Positions 32,138-42,760 of a stretch of 64,000 nt of DNA are shown here, in pieces. The DNA is from Parabacteroides sp. (GTDB lineage: Bacteria > Bacteroidota > Bacteroidia > Bacteroidales > Tannerellaceae): the NCBI GenBank assembly GCA_022775005.1, contig JALFJR010000002.1, positions 1-64,000 of the forward strand, read 5' to 3'. The position numbers were made by a program, and so were the translations under genes. The notes below the pieces were generated by a model. It was not told where the DNA came from, ran no database searches, and saw nothing but the letters and a program-made list of their open reading frames with translations. Every line of letters starts with the position of its first letter. The first letter of the stretch is position 1.

Positions 32138-32950
32138 ATGAACGATTTATTTAGTGTAAAAGATAGCGTGATCCTCTTGACCGGAGGATACGGCATCTTG
32201 GGCACCTGCATGGCCAAGCATTTGGCGAAAGAGGGAGCCAAGGTGGTGATTTTAGGTCGTAATCCGCAGAAAGGCGAGGCCTTGGCGAAGGAGATCCAAT
32301 CGGCTGGGGGCGAGGCCCTGTTCTTGCAAGCGGATGTATTGGATCGAGACTCATTGATGGCTTGTCGAGAGCAGATCATGGCTCGCTATGGGCAGATTAA
32401 TGTGTTGGTGAATTTGGCGGGTGGCAACCAGGCGGGAGCAACGATTCCTCCCGGCAAGACCTTCTTCGACTTGGATGTGTCGGCTTTCCGGGGCGTGGTG
32501 GATTTGAACCTGTTCGGCACCGTGATCCCGACGATGGTCTTTGCCGAGGTGATGGTACAGCAGGGCAAGGGTAGTATCATCAATATCTCTTCCGAATCGG
32601 CTTTGCGCCCATTGACTCGAGTGGTGGGCTATGGTTGTGCGAAGGCGGCGATCAACAATTTCACCCAATATTTGGCAGGTGAGTTGGCAATCAAGTTTGG
32701 TGAGGGCTTGCGCGTGAATGCGATGGCTCCCGGTTTCTTCCTGACCGATCAGAATCGGGCGTTAATGAGCAACCCGGATGGCACTCCTTCCGATCGCTGC
32801 AACACGATCGTGGCGCACACGCCTTTCCGCCGGTTGGGCAAACCTGAGGAGCTGTTGGGCACTTTGCAATGGTTGGCGAGCGATGCCTCCGCCTTTGTGA
32901 CCGGTACGGTCATCCCCATTGATGGTGGTTTCGATGCCTTCTCCATTTAA
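32138..32950 (+). CDS. SDR-family oxidoreductase, probable D-mannonate oxidoreductase
   Basis: TGGYGILG, NLAGGNQ, SSESA...GYGCAKAA; directly upstream of uxuA. Confidence 0.85.
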   Translation: MNDLFSVKDSVILLTGGYGILGTCMAKHLAKEGAKVVILGRNPQKGEALAKEIQSAGGEALFLQADVLDRDSLMACREQIMARYGQINVLVNLAGGNQAGATIPPGKTFFDLDVSAFRGVVDLNLFGTVIPTMVFAEVMVQQGKGSIINISSESALRPLTRVVGYGCAKAAINNFTQYLAGELAIKFGEGLRVNAMAPGFFLTDQNRALMSNPDGTPSDRCNTIVAHTPFRRLGKPEELLGTLQWLASDASAFVTGTVIPIDGGFDAFSI

Positions 32951-33027
32951 TTCAAAATTTGTGAGGACGCACGAACCGTATGTCCCTACATTCAAAATTC
33001 ATAATTCAAAATTTATAATTCTATTAT

Positions 33028-34197
33028 ATGTATCTGTGTGAGCAAACATGGCGTTGGTATGGCCCGAATGATCCCGTTTCGCTTTGGGACATTCGGCAGG
33101 CAGGTGCGACAGGCATCGTGAACGCTTTGCACCATATCCCGAATGGAGAGGTATGGAGCGTGGAGGAGATTGAGAAGCGAAAAGCGTTGATCGAGGCGGC
33201 CGGGTTACGCTGGAGCGTGGTTGAGAGCGTGCCAGTGCATGAGCATATCAAGACGCAAACAGGCAACTTCCAAACCTATATTGAGAACTATAAACAGACC
33301 CTTCGCAACTTAGGCGCTTGCGATGTGCGGGTCGTTACCTATAACTTTATGCCCGTGTTGGATTGGACCCGTACCGACTTGGCTTATACCTTGCCCGATG
33401 GCTCGAAAGCATTGCGTTTTGAGCGGGCCGCTTTCATGGCGTTCGATCTTTATATCTTGAAACGACCGGCGGCAGAGCAGGAGTATTCAGCGGAGGATAA
33501 AGAGAAGGCTTGGGTGCGTTACCAAACGATGGATGAGGCTGAGAAACAACAATTGATACGCAACATAATCGCCGGTCTTCCGGGATCGGAGGAGAGCTTC
33601 ACGCTCGATCAGTTCCGGGAGGCCTTGGCCCGTTATAAAGACATCGACGCGGAGCAGTTGCGTGCGAACTTGATCTATTTCTTGCGTGAGATCGCTCCAG
33701 TGGCCGACGAGGCAGGTGTCCGTTTGGTGATCCATCCTGACGATCCTCCCTATTCCATTTTAGGTTTGCCGCGCATCCTCAGCACAGCCGATGATTTTCA
33801 GCGTTTGATCGAGGCCGTGCCCAATCCAAGTAATGGCCTTTGCCTCTGCACGGGTTCTTTCGGCGTGCGTGCGGATAATGAGTTGGCAGCCATGATGGAG
33901 CGATTTGGCGACCGCATTGATTTTGTCCATTTCCGGAGTACCTGCCGGGATGCGGAGGGCAACTTCTATGAAGCCAACCATTTGGAGGGCGATGTGGATA
34001 TGTATGGCGTGATGAAGGCGCTCTTGGAGTTGCAGCAACGTCGTGGTTGCTCCATTGCGATGCGTCCGGATCATGGCCATCAGATGATTGATGATTTGAA
34101 GAAGAAAACCAACCCGGGTTATTCCTGCATCGGTCGCCTGCGTGGCTTGGCCGAGTTGAGAGGATTGGAGATGGGTATCGCAAAAAGCCTATTTTAA
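33028..34197 (+). CDS. uxuA: Mannonate dehydratase
   Basis: [50 protein letters not shown]. Confidence 0.95.
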   Translation: MYLCEQTWRWYGPNDPVSLWDIRQAGATGIVNALHHIPNGEVWSVEEIEKRKALIEAAGLRWSVVESVPVHEHIKTQTGNFQTYIENYKQTLRNLGACDVRVVTYNFMPVLDWTRTDLAYTLPDGSKALRFERAAFMAFDLYILKRPAAEQEYSAEDKEKAWVRYQTMDEAEKQQLIRNIIAGLPGSEESFTLDQFREALARYKDIDAEQLRANLIYFLREIAPVADEAGVRLVIHPDDPPYSILGLPRILSTADDFQRLIEAVPNPSNGLCLCTGSFGVRADNELAAMMERFGDRIDFVHFRSTCRDAEGNFYEANHLEGDVDMYGVMKALLELQQRRGCSIAMRPDHGHQMIDDLKKKTNPGYSCIGRLRGLAELRGLEMGIAKSLF

Positions 34198-34260
34198 AAT
34201 TATGAATTAGGAATTGAATCAGTGCTCATTCCTCATTCCAAAATCCTAAATAATAAGAAT

Positions 34261-34824
34261 ATGACCTATAAAGAAACGACTATACCGGGCGTATGGATCA
34301 TTGAGCCCAAAGTGTTTACCGATCAGCGAGGCTATTTCTTCGAGGCGTTTAAGCAAGAGGAATTCGATTCGATCGTGGGAGGCGTGCGTTTTGTGCAAGA
34401 CAACGAGTCTTGCTCTTCTAAGGGGGTGTTGCGCGGATTGCATTATCAGTTAGCCCCTTATGCGCAGTCGAAATTGGTACGTGTCATCAAAGGACGAGTG
34501 TTGGATGTGGCGGTGGATATCCGGAAGGGTTCGCCTACGTTTGGGAAATATGTGGCGGTGGAGCTCTCCGATGCCAACAAACGTCAGCTGTTCATTCCGC
34601 AAGGCTTCGCGCATGGCTTCCATGTGCTGAGCGAGGAGGCGATCTTCACCTATAAAGTAGATAATCCCTATATGCCTTCGCATGAGCGAGGCATTCGTTA
34701 TGACGACCCGACGATTCAAGTGGCATGGGGCATTACCGATCCCTCCACGGTCAATCTCTCGGTAAAAGATACGCAAGCACCTACCTTAGCGGAGGCGGAA
34801 AACAATTTTAGCTATAAACGTTAA
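34261..34824 (+). CDS. rfbC: dTDP-4-dehydrorhamnose 3,5-epimerase
   Basis: DQRGYFFEAFKQEEF, VQDNESCSSKGVLRGLHYQ, FIPQGFAHGFHVLSE. Confidence 0.95.
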   Translation: MTYKETTIPGVWIIEPKVFTDQRGYFFEAFKQEEFDSIVGGVRFVQDNESCSSKGVLRGLHYQLAPYAQSKLVRVIKGRVLDVAVDIRKGSPTFGKYVAVELSDANKRQLFIPQGFAHGFHVLSEEAIFTYKVDNPYMPSHERGIRYDDPTIQVAWGITDPSTVNLSVKDTQAPTLAEAENNFSYKR

Positions 34825-34835
34825 ACAAGCAAAGG

Positions 34836-35975
34836 ATGAAAAGATACTTGGTAACCGGTGCGGCTGGCTTTATTGGAGCCAACTTCATCAAATACATGCT
34901 GAAGCAATACACCGATATTCAGATTGTTGTATTGGATCTGCTGACCTATGCGGGCAATCTGGGCACCATCGCTGAGGATATAGATGGCCAGCGTTGCTGC
35001 TTCGTCAAGGGCGACATTGGCGATCGGGCGTTGGCGGATCAACTCTTCGCGCAATATCACTTCGATTGCGTGGTCAATTTCGCCGCCGAGAGCCATGTCG
35101 ATCGCAGCATCGAGAATCCGCAGCTCTTCCTGCAAACCAATATCTTGGGTACCCAAAACCTGCTGGATGCCGCGCGCAAGGCGTGGGTGACCGGCAAGGA
35201 TGAGAAAGGCTATCCCGTTTGGCGGGAGGGCGTTCGCTTCCATCAAGTCTCGACCGATGAGGTCTATGGCAGCTTGGGTGCGGAGGGTTATTTCACCGAA
35301 GAGACCCCCTTGGATCCGCGCAGCCCCTACAGCGCCTCCAAGACCAGTGCCGATCTGTTCGTGAAGGCCTATCATGAGACCTACAAGATGCCGGTCAGCA
35401 TCACCCGTTGCTCCAATAATTACGGCCCCTATCACTTCCCGGAGAAACTGATCCCGTTGATCATCAAGAATATATTAGAGGGAAAGCCATTGCCGGTGTA
35501 TGGAGATGGCACGAATGTGCGCGATTGGCTTTACGTAGAGGATCATTGCAAGGCGATTGATGCGGTGATCCATCGTGGGCGTGCCGGCGAGGTGTATAAC
35601 GTGGGTGGTCATAACGAGAAGCAAAACATCGAGATCGTCCGCTTGACAATCCGCACCATCCGTCAGCTCATGACCGAGCAACCCGCTTACCGCCAAGTGT
35701 TGAAGAAGCAGGAGCGCACCGCCGATGGCGAGATCACCATTGATTGGATTAATGACTCCCTGATCACTTTCGTGAAAGATCGCCTGGGGCATGACCAGCG
35801 TTATGCGATCGACCCCTCCAAGATCAACCGGGAGTTGGGTTGGCTGCCCGAAACCTCCTTCGAGGTCGGCATCGTGAAAACCATCCGTTGGTATTTGGAG
35901 CACCAAGACTGGGTAGAAGCAATCACCGGTGGCGACTACATGCGCTATTACGAGCGGATGTATCAGAATCGGTAA
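34836..35975 (+). CDS. rfbB: dTDP-glucose 4,6-dehydratase
   Basis: VTGAAGFIGANFIKYML, FAAESHVDRSIENP, PYSASKTSADLFVKAYHETY. Confidence 0.96.
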   Translation: MKRYLVTGAAGFIGANFIKYMLKQYTDIQIVVLDLLTYAGNLGTIAEDIDGQRCCFVKGDIGDRALADQLFAQYHFDCVVNFAAESHVDRSIENPQLFLQTNILGTQNLLDAARKAWVTGKDEKGYPVWREGVRFHQVSTDEVYGSLGAEGYFTEETPLDPRSPYSASKTSADLFVKAYHETYKMPVSITRCSNNYGPYHFPEKLIPLIIKNILEGKPLPVYGDGTNVRDWLYVEDHCKAIDAVIHRGRAGEVYNVGGHNEKQNIEIVRLTIRTIRQLMTEQPAYRQVLKKQERTADGEITIDWINDSLITFVKDRLGHDQRYAIDPSKINRELGWLPETSFEVGIVKTIRWYLEHQDWVEAITGGDYMRYYERMYQNR

Positions 35976-35993
35976 ATATCCCTACTTAAAAGA

Positions 35994-36033
35994 GCCGCAA
36001 AGCGTAGTCGGATTCCGACCCTCGCTTTGCGGC
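35994..36033 (+). repeat. Two-tier perfect hairpin after rfbB, terminator-like
   Basis: GCCGCAAAGCG/CGCTTTGCGGC 11-bp arms with nested GTCGG/CCGAC. Confidence 0.7.
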
Positions 36034-36071
36034 ACATTTTGGATTGGTAGAGACGTCACTGTGTGAAAGCA

Positions 36072-36490
36072 TTAGTGCCTCATACTGTCATTTGCTATAT
36101 AATATAATGTTCGCGTGCGAAGATTGTCGAAGACAAAGTTCATCCGCTTCAACGCCTCTTCCTCGACCAGCTGGCTTTTTGCGCTGAACGAGGGCGTGAA
36201 TGTGCCGATGCCCTCTATCTGCACGGGATGGCCCTCTTGGATGAAGGTTTTCATTGCGTAAGCTAGGGCGTTTGTCACAAGTTGGACTACTTTCCAGACT
36301 GAGCGTAGTCGATCTTGCGGCCACACTGCATAGATTCTCAAACGTTACGGTGGTTGACCGATCGGGCACCAACACGTACTTCTCAGCGTTCGTCTTCTCG
36401 TAAGCGAACACGCTCTTCACTCTTCTGGTTCTCTGGCGCCTTGATCGGACCACTGGTCCACTTCCCGGCTTTACATTTACGAATAGCCAT
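36072..36490 (-). pseudogene. HU-like DNA-binding protein remnant, at least two frameshifts
   Basis: Fragments MAIRKCKAGKWTSGPIKAPENQK / VFAYEKTNAEKYVLVPDRSTTVTFENLCSVAARSTTLS / KVVQLVTNALAYAMKTFIQEGHPVQIEGIGTFTPSFSAK lie in three frames. Confidence 0.7.
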
Positions 36491-37000
36491 CCATTGCCGA
36501 AAAAGTATGAAACTATCGGAACCCAATTCCTGCTATTCACCCTTAAGGGAATGGTGTCGTCAAAATCGTCTTTTTTTAATCAGCCCTTAAATAGTTAATG
36601 TGTGTTTGTGGAGATGGTCGTATTTAACGTGATTTTAACGAAAATAGGGTGCTCAAAAAACCATCACGATGGAAAATAAATTTCATCGTGAAGCGAAGGT
36701 TGCTCGCTCCACGAAGCGGAAAAATTTCCATCACGATGCCGCGAAAACTTCGTAGGCATGAGTTTTTCCCCGTAGTATTGGAAATGCAATCGGAAATGCA
36801 ATCGTGTTGCGGATAAAACGATTTGCGCAGCAATTAGCTGTATGTAGTGGAACATCTGTTAAGCCTGCTTATGACATTTTATTATCGTTTCATAAACGTT
36901 CTATTTTTATTAACAGAGTGTCATGAGTGGGTGATCGGTGTGAATAATTTACCAAAAAACGGAATTATTTGACATAATTCCTATATTTTCTTCCAGAAAT

Positions 37001-37031
37001 TTTGCAGTTTTCTACAAAACGCATATATTTG
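37001..37031 (+). promoter_or_regulatory. SusC/SusD promoter: TTTG-N19-TATATTTG
   Basis: Matches Bacteroidetes -33/-7 consensus with 19-bp spacer. Confidence 0.8.
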
Positions 37032-37242
37032 CGGCGTTCTGATACGAGAAAGAGTTAATTGATTTCGGATTTTACCCGCTGTATTTCGGAATAGAAACGG
37101 AAAATGTTTGATAATTTCAACAATTTGTTAGCATTCGTTAGTAAATTAAACAGCATAAAAAGGCAAAGAGACGTTAGGCAAGAGCTTTCTCACTGGGAAG
37201 GATGGAATTTATAACCAATTAATAAATAAAAAGTATGTGTTT

Positions 37243-40200
37243 ATGAAAAGGTTGACGAATCTATTTCTATGTATGTCGGCAGCGAGTGTCGCTGTAGTGA
37301 CAGCGCAGACTACGAAAGTGACCGGTACGGTTGTTTCCGCAGACGATGATTCTCCCGTGATCGGTGCCTCTGTCGTTGTGGCAGGTACCACGACGGGTAC
37401 AGTGACGGACTATAACGGAGCATTCACCTTAGATGTTCCTAGTAACGCCAAGACGTTGATTATCTCCTACATCGGTATGGAATCTGTGCAGGTTCCCGTA
37501 AAGCCGATTGTCAGCGTAGTCATGAAATCTGACTCACAAGACCTCGACGAGGTGGTGGTTGTCGGTTATGGTACGCAGCGCAAGAAGGATGTGACCAGTG
37601 CCATCTCCAAAGTGGGTGGTAAGGATTTGGGCGAGTTGCAGGTAGGATCATTCGATACGCAGTTGGCTGGTCGTGCAGCCGGCGTGCAGGTATCAACCGG
37701 TGATGCCTCTTTAGGATCCGTGCCTCGCTATCAGATTCGTGGTGTGGCTTCTATGACCTCCAGCACACAGCCGTTGATCGTAGTGGATGGTATGCCAGTT
37801 GTTTCCGGTGATATGACCGAGACCTCCAGCGAGGGTTCTTCCTACAACGCCATGTCGGATATCAACCCGAACGATATCGAGTCTGTCGAGATCTTGAAGG
37901 ATGGTGCTGCAACGGCTATCTATGGTTCTCGTGCGGCGAATGGTGTCATCTTGATCACCACCAAGCGTGGTTCGCAGGGCAAGATGAAACTGACCTACGA
38001 TGGTTCGATCTCTTGGAGTAGCGCTACGAAGCGTTATGATTTGCTGAACGCAGCGGAGTTCAAGGAGATCCAAGATATTTTATATGGTAACTGGGGTGAT
38101 GAGAGCCCGGCTGTCAACGACGGTACCGATACCGACTGGCAGGATTGGGTGATGCGCACAGCCTTCCAGCACAGCCACACCTTGTCGGCCAGCGGCGGTA
38201 CGGAGAAGACCCAGTATTACTTCTCTGTGGGTTACACCAACCAAGAGGGTATCATCCGTTCCAACAGCATGGAGCGTTACAACATCAAGGCGAACCTGGA
38301 TCAGAAGGTGAACAAGTGGTTGAAGGTGGGTATGAACACACAGACCACCCGTAACACCATCTTTGGCCAATCTAACGGTACGAACTCTTTGTCTGGCGCG
38401 ATGTTCGCCGCTACCCGTATGTTGCCGAACGTTTCCGTAATGGATCCGAACAACCCGACCGGTTACAACATCAGCGCAAAGTCATTGGGTAAAGGTGCGA
38501 ACAAGGATGAGATTACCAACTCTGTGCCGAACATTGTTTGGGTTTTGGACAACAACGTCTATAGAAACGCCAACACCCGTGTGATGGCCGGTGGTTATGG
38601 CGAGATCACGATCCTTCCGGAGTTGATCTTCAAGACACAGGCGGGTGTCGATTACTCCATGGTGAAAGGTGACCTCTACTGGAACCCGGATTCTGGTGAT
38701 GGCTACGGCTATAACGGTTATTTGATGGAGAGCAACGCTCGCCACGAGAACTGGAACTGGCAGAATGTGTTGAGCTACAACAAGACCTTCAACGCCGTAC
38801 ACAACGTGAGCGCAACAGCCGTGCAGGAGTACAACAAATCTACCTATGAATATACAGAGGCGGACGTGCAGGGCTTGTCGGATAAGTTCTTCTCCGATCA
38901 CATCATCTCCAACACCTACGAGCAACAGTTCGTTTATGGTAGCAAGTATTTCTACGGTTTGGCTTCCTACATGCTCCGTGCGAACTACAACTACGATAGC
39001 AAGTACTACATCGGTGCCTCACTCCGTCGAGATGGTTTGTCTCGTTTGTCCAAGGACAACCGTTGGGGTACCTTCTGGGGCGCATCCGCTGCTTGGCGTG
39101 TCTCTCGTGAGAAGTTCTGGAGCGAGGATTCCTTCATGAACGACTTGCGTCTCCGTGCCAGCTACGCCGTTGTCGGTAACTCTGAATTGAACTCCTACTT
39201 CCCCTACTTGGGCACATACGGATCTAAGCTCTATGGTAACCAGAGCGGTATCGCTTGGAATAACATGGGTAACAAAGACCTGCAATGGGAGTCCACCTCA
39301 ACCTTCGACCTCGGTATCGACGGTAGCCTGTTGAACAACCGCATTACCTTCGAGTTGGCTTACTGGCAGAAGGATTCCAAAGACTTGGTGATGGAGGTTT
39401 CCACCGCTCCCTCTTTGGGTATCCCGGGCAACAGCTACTACGCAAACAACGGTAAGGTGAAGAACTCCGGTATCGAGTTCACCGTGGGCGCAGACCTGTT
39501 CCGCACGAAGGACTTCTCTTGGCACACCGACATCAACATCTCTACGCAGCACAACAGCGTGAAAGAGTTGAACAACCATGCCGACGTATTGCCTGACAAC
39601 TACACGATCATCCGTGAGGGCGAGTCTTATCGTTCACTCTACGGCTATGAGTACTACGGTGTGAACATGGCCAACGGTAACCCGATCTGGGTGAAGGGCG
39701 ATGGCTCTTTGGTACAGTTCGACACCTTTGGTGACTATAGCTACCATGTGTATGACCCGGCTAATCCCTCCGATGTATCGAAAGATGCTTCATTGGATCC
39801 GGATGGCGACCGTAAGGTATTGGGCAGCGTTCTGCCGAAGTGGTTTGGTGGATGGACCAACACCTTTACCTATAAGAACTTCGACGCTACGGTATTCTTC
39901 CGCTTCTCAGGTGGCAACAAGATCTTGAACGCTACCGAGCAGAATGCCCTGTTGAACACGAACTTCTGTAACCAAGGTTCGGTGATCTTGAACACATGGC
40001 GTTCACCGGAGCAGCCGGGTGATGGCCGCATCCCGAAAGTGGGTAATGGTGATGGTTCCGCTTTGTTCAACCAAGGTTATACCGACTCTAACTTCGTAGA
40101 GAATGGCAGCTACTTGAAACTCGCTCAGTTGGCGATCGGCTACACCTTGCCGAAGAACCTCGTACAGAAGTTGGACATGCAGAACATCCGTCTCTACGTA

Positions 40201-40344
40201 CAGGCACAGAACCTCTTCACGATCACCGGTTATAGCGGTTTGGATCCTGAGAGCCGTGCCAGCTCATCCAGCTACATGGGTGTAGATTACAACAGTATGC
40301 CGATGCAGCGTACATTCACATTCGGTGCAAGCGTTACATTCTAA
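37243..40344 (+). CDS. SusC/RagA-family TonB-linked outer membrane protein
   Basis: Signal peptide, carboxypeptidase-like domain, plug region DLDEVVVVGYGTQRKKDVTSAISKV, EILKDGAATAIYGSRAANGVILITTK. Confidence 0.97.
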   Translation: MKRLTNLFLCMSAASVAVVTAQTTKVTGTVVSADDDSPVIGASVVVAGTTTGTVTDYNGAFTLDVPSNAKTLIISYIGMESVQVPVKPIVSVVMKSDSQDLDEVVVVGYGTQRKKDVTSAISKVGGKDLGELQVGSFDTQLAGRAAGVQVSTGDASLGSVPRYQIRGVASMTSSTQPLIVVDGMPVVSGDMTETSSEGSSYNAMSDINPNDIESVEILKDGAATAIYGSRAANGVILITTKRGSQGKMKLTYDGSISWSSATKRYDLLNAAEFKEIQDILYGNWGDESPAVNDGTDTDWQDWVMRTAFQHSHTLSASGGTEKTQYYFSVGYTNQEGIIRSNSMERYNIKANLDQKVNKWLKVGMNTQTTRNTIFGQSNGTNSLSGAMFAATRMLPNVSVMDPNNPTGYNISAKSLGKGANKDEITNSVPNIVWVLDNNVYRNANTRVMAGGYGEITILPELIFKTQAGVDYSMVKGDLYWNPDSGDGYGYNGYLMESNARHENWNWQNVLSYNKTFNAVHNVSATAVQEYNKSTYEYTEADVQGLSDKFFSDHIISNTYEQQFVYGSKYFYGLASYMLRANYNYDSKYYIGASLRRDGLSRLSKDNRWGTFWGASAAWRVSREKFWSEDSFMNDLRLRASYAVVGNSELNSYFPYLGTYGSKLYGNQSGIAWNNMGNKDLQWESTSTFDLGIDGSLLNNRITFELAYWQKDSKDLVMEVSTAPSLGIPGNSYYANNGKVKNSGIEFTVGADLFRTKDFSWHTDINISTQHNSVKELNNHADVLPDNYTIIREGESYRSLYGYEYYGVNMANGNPIWVKGDGSLVQFDTFGDYSYHVYDPANPSDVSKDASLDPDGDRKVLGSVLPKWFGGWTNTFTYKNFDATVFFRFSGGNKILNATEQNALLNTNFCNQGSVILNTWRSPEQPGDGRIPKVGNGDGSALFNQGYTDSNFVENGSYLKLAQLAIGYTLPKNLVQKLDMQNIRLYVQAQNLFTITGYSGLDPESRASSSSYMGVDYNSMPMQRTFTFGASVTF

Positions 40345-40364
40345 TCAATTAAGGAGGATATAAA

Positions 40365-41963
40365 ATGAAAAATATACAGCAATTCTTGAAAGCATCCTTG
40401 GGCTTGGCCTTCATGGCAGGTTCCTTGATGTTCACATCATGCGAAAGTGATGTAATCGACCTCTCCCCGGTCAACTCGTTGACCGACGAGACGGCATACG
40501 CAACCCCTGAGCGTTGCAAATTAGCCTTGGTAGGTGCCTACGACGCCGCACAGTGCGGTCTCTACAACGGTAGCTATTCTCGTGGTTACCCCCTCGGATC
40601 TGCCATCATAATGCAGGGTGAGATGCGTGCGGAGGATATGGTGAACCGCGCCTCTTTCTTCCAATACACCTATGAGTCTACCCACAACGCCTCTTCGACG
40701 TTGAACAACATCACCTTCTGGAACGCCTCTTTCGAGGCCATCAACCGCATCAACGTGGTGATCGCTGGTGAGCAAGAGGCTGCTGCCAACGGCGTGTTGG
40801 ACGCAGAGACAGCGAAGCAGTATGACGGCGAGTTGAAGTTCTTGCGTGGCGTGATCTACCACTATTTGATGGTTCACTTCGCTATGCCCTACAACTTGCA
40901 GGATCAAAACAGTGGCTACGGCTTGCCGATCCATACCGAGCCGATCAACACAATGGAGGGCATCGAATCTGGTGTCAACACACACCGCTCTTCCGTGGCT
41001 GACACCTACGCACAGATCGTGAAGGATCTGACGGAGGCTGCCGAGGAGTTGCCGACCAGCAACAGCGACAACAACATCACTCGTGCCACCAAGGGTGCCG
41101 CATACGCGATGTTGAGCCGTGTCTATCTGCACATGCGCCAGTGGGACAAGGTGATCGAGATGGAGGATAAGGTGAAGGCTTGCGGCTATAAGCTGGAGGC
41201 TGACCCGATCACGCCGTTCACCAACTATACCACCAACAGCGAGTCCATCTTCTCTTGCGAGAACAGCGCCAACGATAACGGTTCTGTGAATGGTGCGATG
41301 TTCTCTATGTTCAGCTGCCGTTCCGGTTCACGCTACTTGGTTTCCATGTCTCCGCTGTTGGTCAACGACACACGTTGGTTGCAGGATGACAAGCGCCGTT
41401 CGGAGTATATCATCAGCTCAGAGGCTCCGGAGTCAACCATCGGTAGCTACAACTATCAAGTTTATTTCTGCGATAAGTATCGTAGCAGCACACGTGAGGA
41501 CTATACCCCGGTATTGCGCTATGCGGAGGTGCTGTTGAACTCAGCCGAGGCATACGCTCGCCAGGGCAACATCAACGCCGCCGTAGAGAAGATGAACGAG
41601 GTGCGTGACCGTGCGTTGGCCGATGCCGCTACGCAATCTTATAAAGCTTCTGACTTCGCTGACAAGAAAGCAGCCCTTGAGGCCATTCTTTTCGAGCGTC
41701 GTGTAGAGTTCTTGGGTGAGGGTATTCGTTGGAACGATGTTCACCGTTTGGCAGCTGATGATCTCTGCCCGACAGGTGGTGTGCCCGCGAAGGTGAAATG
41801 GACGGCTATCAACGGTAAGGGTAACAACGGCTTTGGCATTGAGATGCCGGCTTGTGGCCTTGCGCTCTATCCTTACACCGATCGTCGCTTCTTGTGGCCG
41901 ATCCCGGTTGATGAGTTGCTCTATAACGATGTGTTAGCGGCAGAGCAGAATCAAGGATGGTAA
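40365..41963 (+). CDS. SusD/RagB-family nutrient-binding lipoprotein
   Basis: Lipobox LMFTSCESD; RYAEVLLNSAEAYARQG, FERRVEFLGEGIRWNDVHRL. Confidence 0.96.
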   Translation: MKNIQQFLKASLGLAFMAGSLMFTSCESDVIDLSPVNSLTDETAYATPERCKLALVGAYDAAQCGLYNGSYSRGYPLGSAIIMQGEMRAEDMVNRASFFQYTYESTHNASSTLNNITFWNASFEAINRINVVIAGEQEAAANGVLDAETAKQYDGELKFLRGVIYHYLMVHFAMPYNLQDQNSGYGLPIHTEPINTMEGIESGVNTHRSSVADTYAQIVKDLTEAAEELPTSNSDNNITRATKGAAYAMLSRVYLHMRQWDKVIEMEDKVKACGYKLEADPITPFTNYTTNSESIFSCENSANDNGSVNGAMFSMFSCRSGSRYLVSMSPLLVNDTRWLQDDKRRSEYIISSEAPESTIGSYNYQVYFCDKYRSSTREDYTPVLRYAEVLLNSAEAYARQGNINAAVEKMNEVRDRALADAATQSYKASDFADKKAALEAILFERRVEFLGEGIRWNDVHRLAADDLCPTGGVPAKVKWTAINGKGNNGFGIEMPACGLALYPYTDRRFLWPIPVDELLYNDVLAAEQNQGW

Positions 41964-42105
41964 TACCATTTAGACACACTCTTATTGATTGACCCTACAA
42001 GGGTAGATTAGACAATTGAGGGGATGGGATCGGGAGATCTCATCCCCTTTTTCTTGCCCCTCAATGGCTGATTCCGTGAATGGAGAATCGTTGCTGATGA
42101 AATGA

Positions 42106-42747
42106 TTACAGCAACAATTCGCCGAAAAACTCGGGGCGATGGAAGTCTGGTTGCTCGGTATCGATTGGGCTCCAGCTGAGGTAATGGGGCAACAGGGTCG
42201 CGTCGCCACATTTATAGAAATTGCCCAGGAGTTTCTCCGGCATGTGACCCTTTTCCAGCCCTATTATATATAAAGGTATAACGACAAGCAAGCTCCAGCT
42301 CTGAAAACCTGTTTTCTCAGGGAACGGTCGCCGGGGTAGGGAGGGATACCGACGGATCGTGGCTAACTGCTCAGGAGGCAGATCGGTTTTCTCCGTTCTC
42401 GACAACCGGTAGGAGGCATCGCAGGTGCCGATGCAGTTGAACTCAAAATTGATGTAATGCTCATCCGTGGGGCGTTTGACAAAAAACTCCACACAGCTAT
42501 CTTGATAGACCGGAGAGCTATCTTTGTCGTAAACGGCTCGGAGGGAGTTGGCCATGGAGAAGAATTGGATGAACAGATGCTTGTCGCTTCGGGCGATGTT
42601 GAACGATGCGACGGGTATGTAGGAATAACTTGGCCAATTGACTTGGTCGATGTAGTGCCTTGGGGTTTTCCGCTCGATGATGTCGATGACGGAGGCGGTA
42701 TCCAGCATTTCCAGTGCGGGATGGTAAGGAATAGTCAGCTGTTTCAT
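42106..42747 (-). CDS. CBM9-like carbohydrate-binding protein
   Basis: IDQVNWPSYSYIPVASFNIARSDKHLFIQF...DSCVEFFVKRPTDEHYINFEFNCIGTC; start set at MKQLTIPYH. Confidence 0.8.
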   Translation of the reverse strand: MKQLTIPYHPALEMLDTASVIDIIERKTPRHYIDQVNWPSYSYIPVASFNIARSDKHLFIQFFSMANSLRAVYDKDSSPVYQDSCVEFFVKRPTDEHYINFEFNCIGTCDASYRLSRTEKTDLPPEQLATIRRYPSLPRRPFPEKTGFQSWSLLVVIPLYIIGLEKGHMPEKLLGNFYKCGDATLLPHYLSWSPIDTEQPDFHRPEFFGELLL

Positions 42748-42760
42748 GATGATTGAGAGA

